Shown in pieces: positions 41,787-51,128 of a stretch of DNA of 64,000 nt. The stretch spans positions 310,001 to 374,000 of the forward strand of contig JADJTP010000001.1 of NCBI GenBank assembly GCA_016711095.1. Reading direction: 5' to 3'. A model generated the notes under the pieces. The model worked only from the letters and a program-made list of their open reading frames with translations, made no database searches and was not told where the DNA came from. The position numbers and the translations under genes were made by a program. Numbering within the stretch: position 1 is the stretch's first letter; each line of letters starts with the position of its first letter. The DNA comes from Actinomycetales bacterium (lineage in GTDB: Bacteria > Actinomycetota > Actinomycetes > Actinomycetales > Dermatophilaceae).

Positions 41787-42346
41787 TGACGGCGTGACCG
41801 TCGGCGCTCGCGTCGGCGTTGCCGGATTCCGGCCAGTCCGTCGACACCGAAAGTGCCGGACCCGACCGGGTCCCCGGTCCGCCACACCGTCACATCGCCC
41901 ATGGCCATACTGCCGGTGACTAGAAGCTGGGGCGCGTCCGGAGGCGGCTCGGCCGTCTCACCGCCCTCGCGCTGGCGGAACTCGGCCATGATCGGCGACC
42001 CCGTCACACGCACGCGCATCGTGTCGGGCGCGATGATCTTCACGTCGCCCATCAGGCCGCGCACCTCGATCTCGGTATTGCGGGCGGCGAACCGGGCCTC
42101 CCGCAGGTCGATCCGGACGTCGCCCATTGCGACGGACAACACCAGCCGGGCGGGAACCTCCCACGCCCCGGTGCGCTTGGTGCTGCCCATGATGGTCCAC
42201 ACCCGTTCGGCGTCGGCTAACGGTGCCGGTTGGTGGTCCTGAGGGGATCCCCACGGGGGCGCTGCGAACGGCGCACCGGCAGACGGCGTGGGGCCGGTCA
42301 TCGCTGGCGGCCAGGTGGGTGAGTCTTGTGGGCCAGGTGCGGTCAT
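41777..42346 (-). CDS. LiaF-like (cell-wall stress response C-terminal domain) protein
   Basis: 189-residue protein with a Pro/Ala-rich N-terminal third and a beta-helix-like C-terminal domain (LVLSVAMGDVRIDLREARFAARNTEIEVRGLMGDVKIIAPDTMRVRVTGSPIMAEF, LLVTGSMAMGDVTVWR), typical of LiaF/YvqF-C proteins of the envelope-stress response. There are no transmembrane helices, unlike classic LiaF, so it may be the cytosolic domain alone. It ends in an Arg-rich tail. Confidence 0.75.
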   Translation of the reverse strand: MTAPGPQDSPTWPPAMTGPTPSAGAPFAAPPWGSPQDHQPAPLADAERVWTIMGSTKRTGAWEVPARLVLSVAMGDVRIDLREARFAARNTEIEVRGLMGDVKIIAPDTMRVRVTGSPIMAEFRQREGGETAEPPPDAPQLLVTGSMAMGDVTVWRTGDPVGSGTFGVDGLAGIRQRRRERRRSRRHQT

Positions 42347-42419
42347 GGCCCGATGATGCCCCCGGTCGGGGGCCGCTGGACACCCGGTGACACCCTGACC
42401 CGACCCTGATCGGCGACGA

Positions 42420-43400
42420 TCAACCCTGACCGCCTCGAGGCTGGGGCGGTGCGGACGCGCGCGGTTGGCGGACGATGACCCACCGGAACGCCCCGAAGCC
42501 CGCCGGGTCGGTGAGTGTCGCGACGGCACCAGAGCGCTCGACTCGGCGGCGATGGTCCGCCTCGTCGCACCGAGCAGCCCGCAGGTCGGGCACCGTCGAC
42601 CGCACCCCGAACCACTCGAACGCCGCTGTCTGAGTGTGGATCTCGTCGTGATAGAGCGAATCCATCGCCACCCGGGCGCTGAGGTCGCACGACCCGTCCG
42701 GCACAGCGCGCACCGGTTCGCCCGCCCGGTATGCCGCGAGCGTCCCCCCGTGGGGGCGGTCCAGCAGGACGTGGCCGTCGTCGATCGCGATCGCGCTGCC
42801 GTGGCTGATGCGAGCCAATAGATCGGCCCAGGCCCGATCCCGGGAGAGGCCGATCTCGACCCGGTCGCCAGGCGCAGCGAGCGGCCAATAGCGTTGCTGC
42901 CATTCGTGATCACACTCGACCAGCGGGTCGCCGAGCGCCTCGATCCCGGTCTGCGGATCGACGAGCACCACACGAGCCACGCCGTCGTCGTCGAGCTGGG
43001 CGACGGTGCACGGGACGACGTCGAGCCACTCGTGGGCAATGACCAGGACGTCGCGCAGTCCGGTGAGCTCATCGGGCAGCGGTGCGCCGCCAGGCCCCTG
43101 CAGCCACCCGACGCCGTCAGGCAGACCGTGCGGGCGGGTGACGACGTCGACGCCGGTGAGAGGCCGGTCGGGCCGGTGCCGATGCAGGGCATGGATCAGC
43201 TCACCGCGGCCGGCTCCGATGTCGACCACGCCGGAAAGCTCGAGCAGATCCGCGCAACGCCAGACCGCCTCGGCGAGGACTGGACCCAACGGCGGGTGGG
43301 TGGCCGTCGCGAAGTGCCGCGCCGGCACTCGACGCCGATAAAACCCCCCGTCCCCGTAGAGCGCCTGTTGCCAGGCCTGCTCCCACGGGATCAGCGTCAT
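42420..43400 (-). CDS. SAM-dependent methyltransferase, MidA/DUF185-like
   Basis: 326-residue protein: an N-terminal region with FYRRRVPARHFATATHPPLGPVLAEAVWRCADLLELSG, the SAM-binding motif VVDIGAGRGELIHALH, and ALGDPLVECDHEWQQRYWP. This resembles the MidA/NDUFAF7 arginine-methyltransferase family, although actinobacterial members have not been assigned a substrate. It is divergent from the DUF2520 gene. Confidence 0.8.
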   Translation of the reverse strand: MTLIPWEQAWQQALYGDGGFYRRRVPARHFATATHPPLGPVLAEAVWRCADLLELSGVVDIGAGRGELIHALHRHRPDRPLTGVDVVTRPHGLPDGVGWLQGPGGAPLPDELTGLRDVLVIAHEWLDVVPCTVAQLDDDGVARVVLVDPQTGIEALGDPLVECDHEWQQRYWPLAAPGDRVEIGLSRDRAWADLLARISHGSAIAIDDGHVLLDRPHGGTLAAYRAGEPVRAVPDGSCDLSARVAMDSLYHDEIHTQTAAFEWFGVRSTVPDLRAARCDEADHRRRVERSGAVATLTDPAGFGAFRWVIVRQPRASAPPQPRGGQG

Positions 43401-43439
43401 GGCATGACGTTACCGCTGTCCCCGGGGCAACCACGGGGG

Positions 43440-43445
43440 TAGGTT
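43440..43445 (+). promoter_or_regulatory. -10 hexamer TAGGTT, leaderless DUF2520-nadB-nadC operon
   Basis: TAGGTT, 6 nt, GTG 43452. Confidence 0.6.
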
Positions 43446-43451
43446 CTCCCC

Positions 43452-44213
43452 GTGAGTACGCCGCTGGGCAGCTCGGCACGACTCCGCGTCGGGATCATCG
43501 GGTCAGGGCGAGCCGGTGCGGTCCTCGGCGCAGCGTTGGCGCGCGCCGGGCATCCGACCGTCGCTGTGTCGGCGGTGAGCGACGCCTCGGTCAACCGAGC
43601 CCGAGAGATGCTCCCCGGGGTGCCGATCCGCGACGACGTCGATGTCGTCGCCGAGGCCGATCTGGTCGTGCTCGGGGTGCCCGATGACGTGCTGGCCGGC
43701 CTGGTCGCAGGTCTGGCCTCCGCCGGGGCCTTCCACCCGGGTCAGGTGCTCGTGCACCTCAGCCCCGGTGAGGGCATCGGTGTGCTCGAGCCAGCCGTCG
43801 CCCACGACGTGCTCCCGGTCGCGCTGCACCCGGCAGTCGCGCTGGCCGGCCGACCCAGCGATCTCGAGAGGCTCCACGGAGCGGTGTTCGCGGTCACTAC
43901 CCTCAAGTCCCTTCGCCCCCTCGGGGAGGCCCTTGTGCTGGAGATGGGCGGCGAGCCGGTGTGGATCGAAGAAGAGGACCGTCCCGGGTACTGCGCGGCG
44001 CTCGCGGCGGTCCGTGAAGGCCTCGAAGGGGTCCTCGGAGCCGCCTCCCGGGTGCTGTTCGATTGCGGCATAGCCGATCCTCGGCGGGCTCTTGAGCCGC
44101 TGGTGGTGTCGACGCTCGAGGACGCCTTTGGGACCGGTAGCGTTGCGCGGAACCCCGCCGCCCCCGCTGCCGTGCTGCCGGATCGGCCGACCGACCCGGA
44201 GGACGACGAGTGA
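43452..44213 (+). CDS. Rossmann-like DUF2520 oxidoreductase-fold protein
   Basis: 253-residue protein: an N-terminal NAD(P)-binding fold (RVGIIGSGRAGAVLGAALARAGHPTVAVSAVSD), ADLVVLGVPDDVLAGLVAGL, VHLSPGEGIGVLEP, and a C-terminal helical DUF2520 domain (EEDRPGYCAALAAVREGLEGVLGAAS). In many actinobacteria this gene precedes panC, and a ketopantoate-reductase-like role has been considered; here panC and panD are missing and nadB overlaps directly. Leaderless start. Confidence 0.85.
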   Translation: MSTPLGSSARLRVGIIGSGRAGAVLGAALARAGHPTVAVSAVSDASVNRAREMLPGVPIRDDVDVVAEADLVVLGVPDDVLAGLVAGLASAGAFHPGQVLVHLSPGEGIGVLEPAVAHDVLPVALHPAVALAGRPSDLERLHGAVFAVTTLKSLRPLGEALVLEMGGEPVWIEEEDRPGYCAALAAVREGLEGVLGAASRVLFDCGIADPRRALEPLVVSTLEDAFGTGSVARNPAAPAAVLPDRPTDPEDDE

Positions 44214-45904
44214 GCAGGCCGATCCGCATTCCGCGCTGGCTTGCGGCCCCGGCACCCGGTTGGACGACGAGCGCCGACGTCGTCGTCGTCGGGTCAGGGA
44301 TCGGCGGCCTCACCGCCGCCCTACGGCTGCGTGAGCGCGGGGCGACGGTCCTGCTGGTGACCAAGACGCTGCTCACCGAGGGGTCGACAGCCTGGGCTCA
44401 GGGCGGCATCGCGGCAGCTCTGGCGGACGACGACTCTCCACAGGAACATCTGCGTGACACCCTCGTGGCAGGTGTGGGCCTGTGCGACGAGCCGGCCGTG
44501 ACGGCTCTCGTGCACGAAGGCCCGACCCGGGTGCGCGAGCTCGTGACCCTCGGGGCGGACTTCGACCGGGGCAGTGACGGGGCGATCAGCCTCACCCGCG
44601 AGGGTGGGCACCGCCGCGACCGCATCGTGCACGCCGGCGGTGACGCCACCGGCAAGGAGATCAGCCGGGCGCTGCTCGCGGCCCTGCAGCGCGTCAAGGG
44701 CGACCCCGGCATCGAGGTCATCGAGCACGCCCTCGTCGTGGACCTACTACAGGACTCGACGGGCCGGGTCTGCGGGGCGACGATTCACGTTATCGGCGAG
44801 GGTCAGATCGACGGCGTCGGCGCGGTGCTGTGTCGGGCCGTCGTCCTGGCGACCGGCGGACTCGGGCAGCTCTTCTCCTCGACGACCAACCCACCGGTCG
44901 CCACCGGCGACGGGATGGCCCTCGCGCTGCGGGCCGGGGCGGAGCTGGCCGACATGGAGTTCGTCCAGTTCCACCCGACCGTGCTCTATCTCGGCGACGA
45001 CTCCAGCGGTCAACAGCCGCTGATCTCCGAGGCCGTGCGCGGCGAAGGCGCCTTCCTCGTCGACGTCCACGGGGTGCGGTTCATGCAGGGCGTGCACGAG
45101 CTGGCCGACCTCGCCCCACGCGACGTGGTCTCCCGGGCGATCGTCCGTCAGCTCGCCGAGACCGACGCCGAACATGTCTATCTCGACTGCCGCCACCTCG
45201 GCCGCGAGTTCATCGAGCGGCGGTTTCCCTCGATCGTCGCCTCCTGTCAGGAGCATGGGTTCGACCCAGCGGTCGATTTGCTGCCGGTCGCGCCGGCGCA
45301 GCATTACGTGAGCGGCGGCATCCGCACCGACCTCGACGGGCGCAGCTCGCTCGACGGGTTGTATGCCTGTGGCGAGTGCTCGTGCACGGGCGTCCACGGC
45401 GCCAACCGGCTCGCGTCGAACTCGCTGCTGGAGGGCCTGGTCTTCGCCCACCGCATCGCCGAGGACCTTGCCGAGCGCTTCAGCCGAGGCGAGCTGATGC
45501 CGGTCGACCCGCTGCCTGCCGCAACACAGGGCGACGGCGGCGACTCGATTCTGCTGCGCTCGGTGCACCGCCGAGCGATCCAACACACGATGACCGACGG
45601 CTCTGGCGTCGTGCGCTGCGCCGAGTCGCTCACGGCCACGGCCGCGATGCTCGCCGACCTCGCCGACGGGGCCGATGGCGTGGTCGGTGGGCCCGCTTCG
45701 TGGGAGACCACCAACCTGCTGCACCTGGGTCAACTGCTCACCCGCGGCGCCACCGAACGTGAGGAAACCCGCGGGGGGCACGTGCGCAGCGACTTCCCTG
45801 ATCGCGACGACGTGCATTGGCGGGGGAGGCTGCACGCGGTGCGGCGACCGGACGGCATACTCGAAACATCCGTGCATCCCCTTCCCCCGCAGGACCTTCC
45901 GTGA
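44210..45904 (+). CDS. nadB: L-aspartate oxidase
   Basis: 564-residue FAD enzyme oxidising aspartate to iminoaspartate for NAD synthesis. FAD-binding VVVVGSGIGGLTAALRLRERGA, TEGSTAWAQGGIAAAL, EFVQFHPTVLY, the active-site region HYVSGGIRTDLDGRSSLDGLYACGECSCTGVHGANRLASNSLLEGLVF. GTG 44210 overlaps the upstream stop and its own stop overlaps nadC. No nadA is in the window. Confidence 0.96.
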   Translation: MSRPIRIPRWLAAPAPGWTTSADVVVVGSGIGGLTAALRLRERGATVLLVTKTLLTEGSTAWAQGGIAAALADDDSPQEHLRDTLVAGVGLCDEPAVTALVHEGPTRVRELVTLGADFDRGSDGAISLTREGGHRRDRIVHAGGDATGKEISRALLAALQRVKGDPGIEVIEHALVVDLLQDSTGRVCGATIHVIGEGQIDGVGAVLCRAVVLATGGLGQLFSSTTNPPVATGDGMALALRAGAELADMEFVQFHPTVLYLGDDSSGQQPLISEAVRGEGAFLVDVHGVRFMQGVHELADLAPRDVVSRAIVRQLAETDAEHVYLDCRHLGREFIERRFPSIVASCQEHGFDPAVDLLPVAPAQHYVSGGIRTDLDGRSSLDGLYACGECSCTGVHGANRLASNSLLEGLVFAHRIAEDLAERFSRGELMPVDPLPAATQGDGGDSILLRSVHRRAIQHTMTDGSGVVRCAESLTATAAMLADLADGADGVVGGPASWETTNLLHLGQLLTRGATEREETRGGHVRSDFPDRDDVHWRGRLHAVRRPDGILETSVHPLPPQDLP

Positions 45905-46779
45905 GCCTCGATCCCGCCTTCCCCGCCGCTGATGCACGAGCCCTCGTCCGAGTCGCCCTCGACGAGGACCTCGGCCCCAGCCATCTCGACGTCACCACCC
46001 TGGCGACCATCCCGCCGGAGCAGACCCGCACGGCCGAGGTCGTAGCCAGGGCGCCCGGCGTGCTGGCCGGGGTCGCGGTCATCGCCGAGGTCCTCCATCA
46101 GGTGGCCGACCTCGTCGGCTGCGCCGCCCCGCACGTCGAGGTGCTACTGACCGACGGGACGGCCGTCATCCGCGGCGACGTCGTCGCCCGAGTGAGCGGA
46201 CCGGTCCGGGCGATCCTCATCGGCGAGCGCACCATGCTCAACGTCCTCTGCAGGCTCTCCGGCGTCGCTACCCATACCCGGCGCTGGGCTGACCAGCTCC
46301 AGGGCACCGGCGCGATGGTGCTCGACACACGCAAGACGACGCCGGGGATGCGTCATCTGGAGAAGTACGCCGTGCGGGCCGGCGGCGGCACCAACAAACG
46401 CATGGGGCTCTACGACTGCGCGATGATCAAGGACAACCACAAACTCGCAGCCGGCAGCCTGCGCGCGGCATACGAGTCGGTGCGGCGCACCTTTCCCGAC
46501 GTCGACATCCAGGTCGAGGTGACCACCGTCGCCGAGGGGCTGGAGGCGTATGCCGCGGGCGCGAGATTCATCATGTGCGACAACATGTCGCCCGGACTGC
46601 TCGCCGACACCGTCACCGCTCTGCGGGCGATGGGCGACCCGGTAGAGATCGAGGCGACGGGAGGGCTCACCTTGGCCACAGCCGCCGAATATGCCCGGAC
46701 CGGCGTCGATTACCTGTCCGTCGGCGGGCTGACGCATTCCTCTCCGATCCTCGACCTCGCCCTCGACCTCGTCGACTGA
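45901..46779 (+). CDS. nadC: Nicotinate-nucleotide pyrophosphorylase (quinolinate phosphoribosyltransferase)
   Basis: 292-residue enzyme making NaMN from quinolinate and PRPP. ARVSGPVRAILIGERTMLNVLCRLSGVAT, LDTRKTTPGMRHLEKYAVRAGGGTNKRMGLYDCAMIKDNH, MCDNMSP and IEATGGLTLATAAEYARTGVDYLSVGGLTHS are signatures. GTG 45901 overlaps the nadB stop (GTGA). Confidence 0.97.
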   Translation: MSLDPAFPAADARALVRVALDEDLGPSHLDVTTLATIPPEQTRTAEVVARAPGVLAGVAVIAEVLHQVADLVGCAAPHVEVLLTDGTAVIRGDVVARVSGPVRAILIGERTMLNVLCRLSGVATHTRRWADQLQGTGAMVLDTRKTTPGMRHLEKYAVRAGGGTNKRMGLYDCAMIKDNHKLAAGSLRAAYESVRRTFPDVDIQVEVTTVAEGLEAYAAGARFIMCDNMSPGLLADTVTALRAMGDPVEIEATGGLTLATAAEYARTGVDYLSVGGLTHSSPILDLALDLVD

Positions 46780-46883
46780 CGGGCTCCGTCGCAGCCGGCC
46801 CGGCCAAGGTCTTCGGGAGCGCGTGGTGATCGGGAGCGTGCGTTGGTCGGGGCGCTGAGCTGACCTCGTTATCCTTGACCCTC

Positions 46884-48434
46884 GTGATTGCCGAATCCGA
46901 CCCGAGCGACTCGACAGTCGTTGCTCCATTGGACGCTCCCGCCGATGCGCTCCAAGCGCTCACCGATGACCTGCCCGAGCAACTGCGGGTGCGTCGGGAG
47001 AAGCGCGAGCGCCTGATCGCCAGCGGACACGCGGCATACCCGGTGTGGGTGGACCGGACCCACAGCCTCGGTGACATCCGGGCGACCTGGGGCCACCTGG
47101 AGGCGGGGCAGGAGACCGATGCCGTGGTGCGCACGGCCGGGCGGGTCATGTTCGTACGCAACACCGGCAAGCTGTGTTTCGCGACCCTGCAGGAGGGTGC
47201 CGGCACCCGGCTGCAGATCATGCTCAGCCTCGCGGAGGTCGGCGAGGCAGCCCTGGGTGACTGGAAGTCGCTCGTCGACCTCGGCGACCATGTCGCCGTC
47301 GAGGGCCGGGTCATCTCGAGCAAGCGGGGCGAGCTTTCCGTCCTGGTCAGCTCCTGGCAGATGGCTGCCAAGGCGCTGCGGCCTTTGCCGACGCTGCACA
47401 AGGAGCTCTCCGAGGAGACCCGGGTCCGGTTGCGATATGCCGACCTCATCGTCCGCCAAGAAGCGCGCGATATGGTGCGTACCAGGGCCGTCGCCACCCG
47501 TGCCATCCGCGAGGTGCTGCACGCCCAGGATTATGTCGAGATCGAAACGCCGGTGCTGCAACTCATTCACGGCGGCGCGGCGGCCCGGCCTTTCCACACC
47601 CACCTCAACGCCTTCGACCAGCGCATGACTTTACGAATTGCCCTGGAGCTCAATCTCAAGAAGGCGGTCGTCGGGGGGATCGACCGGGTCTATGAAATGG
47701 GTCGGATTTTCCGAAACGAGGGTGTCGACGCCACGCACTCGCCGGAGTTCACGATGCTCGAGGCCTATCAGGCCTACGGCGACCAGACGACGATCGCCAT
47801 GCTCCTGCGCGACATCTACCTGGGGGTCGCCGACGCTCTGGGCTCGCGTGTCGTGCAGACCCCCCGTGGCGAGGTCGACCTCGCCGGGCCTTGGCGGTGG
47901 CTGCCGGTCTATGACGCAGTCAGCGAAGCGGTCGGCGAGCAGGTCACCCCGGAGACCCCCGTGCAGCCCCTGCGCCGGTATGCCGCGGCCCGCGACGTCG
48001 CGCTCGACCCGGACTGGGGCGCCGACAAGGTAGTCCTGCAGTTGCTTTCTGAGCTCGTCGAGCCAACCCTGGGGTCGCCGACATTTCTGTGCGACTATCC
48101 CGCGATCGCCCAGCCGTTGGCTCGCCCTCACCGGCACACGCCCGGACTTATCGAGGCTTGGGATCTCATCATCGCCGGCGTCGAACGGGGCACAGGCTTC
48201 TCCGAGCTCGTCGACCCGATCCTTCAGCGAGACGTCCTGCACGCTCAGTCGCTCTTGGCCGCTGGCGGCGACCCCGAGGCCATGCAACTCGACGAGGATT
48301 TTCTGCGGGCGCTGGAGTTCGGAGCGCCACCGATGGGCGGCCTGGGGATGGGACTGGACCGCATGGTCATGTTCTTCAGTGGGTCCTCGATTAGAGAGAC
48401 CATCCTCTTCCCGTTGCTGAAACCTGAGGACTGA
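46884..48434 (+). CDS. lysS: Lysyl-tRNA synthetase, class II
   Basis: 516-residue enzyme: an N-terminal OB-fold anticodon domain (AGRVMFVRNTGKLCFATLQEGAGTRLQIML) and a class II core (RYADLIVRQEARDMVRTRA motif 1; VYEMGRIFRNEGVDATHSPEFTMLEAYQAYG motif 2; GMGLDRMVMFFSG motif 3). GTG 46884 is preferred over TTG 46875: the -10-like TATCCT (46870-46875) lies 8 nt before the GTG and overlaps the TTG. It may be leaderless. Confidence 0.95.
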   Translation: MIAESDPSDSTVVAPLDAPADALQALTDDLPEQLRVRREKRERLIASGHAAYPVWVDRTHSLGDIRATWGHLEAGQETDAVVRTAGRVMFVRNTGKLCFATLQEGAGTRLQIMLSLAEVGEAALGDWKSLVDLGDHVAVEGRVISSKRGELSVLVSSWQMAAKALRPLPTLHKELSEETRVRLRYADLIVRQEARDMVRTRAVATRAIREVLHAQDYVEIETPVLQLIHGGAAARPFHTHLNAFDQRMTLRIALELNLKKAVVGGIDRVYEMGRIFRNEGVDATHSPEFTMLEAYQAYGDQTTIAMLLRDIYLGVADALGSRVVQTPRGEVDLAGPWRWLPVYDAVSEAVGEQVTPETPVQPLRRYAAARDVALDPDWGADKVVLQLLSELVEPTLGSPTFLCDYPAIAQPLARPHRHTPGLIEAWDLIIAGVERGTGFSELVDPILQRDVLHAQSLLAAGGDPEAMQLDEDFLRALEFGAPPMGGLGMGLDRMVMFFSGSSIRETILFPLLKPED

Positions 48435-48436
48435 TT

Positions 48437-48643
48437 ATGTGGGATGCCATCTACCCCTATGTCGCGTCGCTGCTGCCCACGGCGGGTTTGCTCGTCATCG
48501 CCTACGTCGTTTTCAAGACCATCTTTGAGGCCGACCGCAAGGAGCGTAAGGCGGTCGCCGAATGGGAGGCAGCCAAGGCTGCACGCGAATCGATCGAGAC
48601 CGACTCCTCGGACGGCATATCGCCCCCGTCCGAGAAAGGCTAA
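48437..48643 (+). CDS. Small single-pass membrane protein downstream of lysS
   Basis: 68-residue protein: MWDAIYPYVASLLPTAGLLVIAYVVFKTIFEADRKERKAVAEWEAAKAARE, one transmembrane helix followed by a charged helix. It starts 2 bp after the lysS stop, so it is co-transcribed. Similar small proteins sit at this position in related actinobacteria; function unknown. Confidence 0.72.
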   Translation: MWDAIYPYVASLLPTAGLLVIAYVVFKTIFEADRKERKAVAEWEAAKAARESIETDSSDGISPPSEKG

Positions 48644-48908
48644 CCCGGCGAAGGCCCGGCAGCTCCCCGCCCGCGGCGCTTGCACGAGGTCAAATTTGCG
48701 GACCTTGGGCACATTCTGCATGAATCGGTGCTGTTCTGGACTTGGGGCTCCATTGTCGTGTTATCGTGGGCCATCGGCAGGGGTGGTGACGATGCGGGTC
48801 CATCCACTTTGCCGGTCCTGCTGGCCAGCGTTGACGCCACCATCGAGGTCAAAGTGCTCGTCGAGCGGGCGACTTTCACATTTCTCACCGATGAATGGAG
48901 CAATCACT
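48644..48908 (+). other. Long lsr2 upstream region, no gene
   Basis: Open frames exist on both strands but none has a ribosome site or recognisable product. A TTGACG hexamer (48830-48835) is a possible -35 for lsr2 without a clear -10. Probably the regulated promoter and leader of lsr2. Confidence 0.45.
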
Positions 48909-49238
48909 GTGGCCAAGCGTGTCCAGGTCGTTCTCGAAGACGACATCGACGGCAGTCCAGCCGTCGAGACCGTGTCGTTCGGGATCGACGGCGTGTCATA
49001 CGAGATCGACCTCTCAGCGGCTAACGCCGCAAAGTTGCGGGATCAACTTGCGAGCTGGGTCGGAGTCGCACAACGTACCGGGGGTCGTCGTGCCGTCGGT
49101 CGCCGCACCTCCCGCGGCTCCAACCGCTCGGACGTCTCGGCGGTTCGCGCCTGGGCCCGGGCGAACGGCCACTCGATCAACGAGCGTGGGCGCGTGCCCG
49201 CGGCGATCCAGGTGGCTTACGACAAGGCGCACGGCTGA
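48909..49238 (+). CDS. lsr2: Lsr2 nucleoid-associated protein
   Basis: 109-residue xenogeneic silencer: an N-terminal dimerisation domain (AKRVQVVLEDDIDGSPAVETVSFGIDGVSYEIDLSAANAAKLRDQLASWV), a Gly/Arg linker, and a C-terminal DNA-binding domain with the minor-groove R-G-R hook (ANGHSINERGRVPAAIQVAYDKA). GTG 48909 has TGGAG 9 nt upstream. It would be expected to bind the lower-GC DNA at 13.4-14.5 kb. Confidence 0.96.
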   Translation: MAKRVQVVLEDDIDGSPAVETVSFGIDGVSYEIDLSAANAAKLRDQLASWVGVAQRTGGRRAVGRRTSRGSNRSDVSAVRAWARANGHSINERGRVPAAIQVAYDKAHG

Positions 49239-49256
49239 GCCGAGCGCGATGTGTCT

Positions 49257-49287
49257 CGGGCCGGTGAGCGATTCGCTCACCGGCCCG
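49257..49287. terminator. Bidirectional terminator of lsr2 and ligD polymerase genes
   Basis: 15-bp perfect arms (49257-49271 and 49273-49287) 18 bp after the lsr2 stop. The right arm contains the stop codon of the convergent gene (49277-49279). Confidence 0.8.
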
Positions 49288-50191
49288 ATTCATGTGCTGG
49301 GCCCAACAGGGACGCTGCCAGATCACCGAGACGATCAACGCGATCGAGCACCTCGTCGGCACTCATCTGGATGAGCGCCTCGGGTGCGATTGCGCCGGCT
49401 TCGACCTCATCCCAGGTACGCGGAGTCGCGACCCAGGGCGCGGCTCGTCCCCTCAGCGAATAAGGGCTGATGGTCGTCTTGGCGGCGACGTTTTGGCTCC
49501 AATCGAGAAGCACCTTGCCCGGGCGCAGGGACTTTGTCATCTTCCACACCACGACGTCTGGGTGCTCGGCGGTCAACTCCTCAGCCAGCTGCTGGGCCAG
49601 GGCGGCCATGTCGGCGGACGAATGCGTGCCTGGCAGGGCGGCATACAGTTGCATGCCTTTGGAGCCTGACGTGACCGGCACCGGGTCCAGCCCCAGCGGA
49701 TTCAGCCGATCGCGCACCCAGAGGGCGACGACGGAGCACTGCTGCAAACCTGCTCCCGGCCCAGGATCGAGATCGATGACGAGTCGATCGGGATTGCCCG
49801 GAAGCCCGTCCGGACCGATCGTCCATTGGGGGACGTGCAGTTCCAGCGAGGCGAGATTGACCAGATAGGTCAGCCCGTCAAGACCGGTCACGAGGGGATA
49901 GGTGATCGAATCGCTGGTGTGGTCAAGGGTGACCCGGGGCAGCCAGGTCGGCGCACCCGACGGGAGATTCTTCTCGAAGAAGCTCAGCCCCTGCACCCCG
50001 TGCGGGAAACGGACCCGGGTGACCGGCCGCCCCGCGAGGTGTGGCAGCAGGACAGGGGCGATTCGCGCGTAATAGTGCAGCACCTCGCCTTTGGTCGTCT
50101 CGGTCGCCGGAAAGAGGATCTTGTCCAGGCTGGAGACGGCCAGGCGCCGACCGCCGGCGTCGACGGTCACCTTGGCGGTGGGATCAGGCAT
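49277..50191 (-). CDS. ligD: NHEJ polymerase/primase (LigD Pol domain, stand-alone)
   Basis: 304-residue archaeo-eukaryotic-primase-type polymerase that fills ends during non-homologous end joining. LDKILFPATETTKGEVLHYYARIAPVLLPHLAGRPVTRVRFPHGV, LVIDLDPGPG (catalytic D-x-D) and VTSGSKGMQLYAAL are the LigD-Pol hallmarks. ATG 50191 overlaps the ligase gene's end by 8 bp. Unlike mycobacterial LigD, it is not fused to ligase or phosphoesterase domains. Confidence 0.92.
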   Translation of the reverse strand: MPDPTAKVTVDAGGRRLAVSSLDKILFPATETTKGEVLHYYARIAPVLLPHLAGRPVTRVRFPHGVQGLSFFEKNLPSGAPTWLPRVTLDHTSDSITYPLVTGLDGLTYLVNLASLELHVPQWTIGPDGLPGNPDRLVIDLDPGPGAGLQQCSVVALWVRDRLNPLGLDPVPVTSGSKGMQLYAALPGTHSSADMAALAQQLAEELTAEHPDVVVWKMTKSLRPGKVLLDWSQNVAAKTTISPYSLRGRAAPWVATPRTWDEVEAGAIAPEALIQMSADEVLDRVDRLGDLAASLLGPAHESGR

Positions 50192-51128
50192 CGCTGAGGT
50201 CCATGAGGTCAATGTCGCCGGGGGTCAGGTCGGGGCGCAGGCCCCGGTATGCCGGTTGGCGCAGCCGCCCGGCCGGGGTCAGCCCGAGCGCTTGGACCTC
50301 GCAGACAAGCACCGGATGTACCCACCGGGCCCCGCGTGCGTCCACGGAGGGGACCACTCCGGCGAAGGGCGACTTCTCGGACGTGAGCGGGGCCAGGTCC
50401 CCGGCCAGGGCCTGCCCTGCCTTGCCGGCGATCCCCGAGCCGACTCGCCCGAGGTAGCGCAACCCGCCGACGTCCGGCACCCCAACGAGCACGGCCCCGA
50501 GCCGGTCGGCCTGGTCGGTCTCGGGCCGCCAGCCACCGATGACGACCGACTGCGACAAGCGGTGCGGGAACTTGAGCCAGTCCTCGCAGCGGGTTCCGGG
50601 GGCATAGCGGCTGGTTCGGCGCTTGCTGACAATGCCTTCCAGACCCTGCTCTCGGGTCGCTTCGAAGAGGACCGCGCCATCAGTGAACGTGGGCGGCACC
50701 CTCCAACACGGGCCGTCGAGTTCGAGGCGCTCCAGGGTGGCCCGCCGTTCTGCGAACGTGCGACCGGTGAGGTCGACGCCATAGAGGCGCACGAGGTCGA
50801 AGATCATCACGGTCACCGGCAGGCGCGCCGCGAGGGCGACGGCCCGCGCTGGGTTTGTCACATGCAGGCGCTCGGCGAGCGCTGCAAAGGACGGTACGCC
50901 GTCGCGTAATGCGACGACCTCGCCGTCTAGGAGCATGTCCTCGAACTCGTCGGCGAGGCCCGCGAGTTCGGGGAAAGCAACCGTGACGTCGCGTTCGGTG
51001 CGGCTGGTCAGGCGCAGCTTTCCCGCATGCACGTCGGCGAGCACGCGCATGCCGTCCCACTTGACCTCGTGCACCCACTCGGGGCCCGCGGGCACCCGGC
51101 GGGCGGTCGAGGCGAGCATCGGGCGCAT
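50184..51128 (-). CDS. ligD: ATP-dependent DNA ligase (LigD ligase domain, stand-alone)
   Basis: 314-residue ligase: adenylated Lys23 in EVKWDGMRVLADV (K-x-D-G), LLDGEVVAL, IFDLVRLYG, GLEGIVSKRRTSRYAPGTRCEDWLKFP, then an OB domain. It overlaps the Pol gene, so the two NHEJ activities are made as separate co-translated proteins. Start ATG 51128 (GTG 51134 also possible). Confidence 0.93.
   Translation of the reverse strand: MRPMLASTARRVPAGPEWVHEVKWDGMRVLADVHAGKLRLTSRTERDVTVAFPELAGLADEFEDMLLDGEVVALRDGVPSFAALAERLHVTNPARAVALAARLPVTVMIFDLVRLYGVDLTGRTFAERRATLERLELDGPCWRVPPTFTDGAVLFEATREQGLEGIVSKRRTSRYAPGTRCEDWLKFPHRLSQSVVIGGWRPETDQADRLGAVLVGVPDVGGLRYLGRVGSGIAGKAGQALAGDLAPLTSEKSPFAGVVPSVDARGARWVHPVLVCEVQALGLTPAGRLRQPAYRGLRPDLTPGDIDLMDLSDA

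Noticed and set aside
48680..49024. Open frame upstream of and overlapping lsr2
   Set aside because: No ribosome site, it overlaps lsr2 out of frame, and the second half is Arg-rich shadow sequence.
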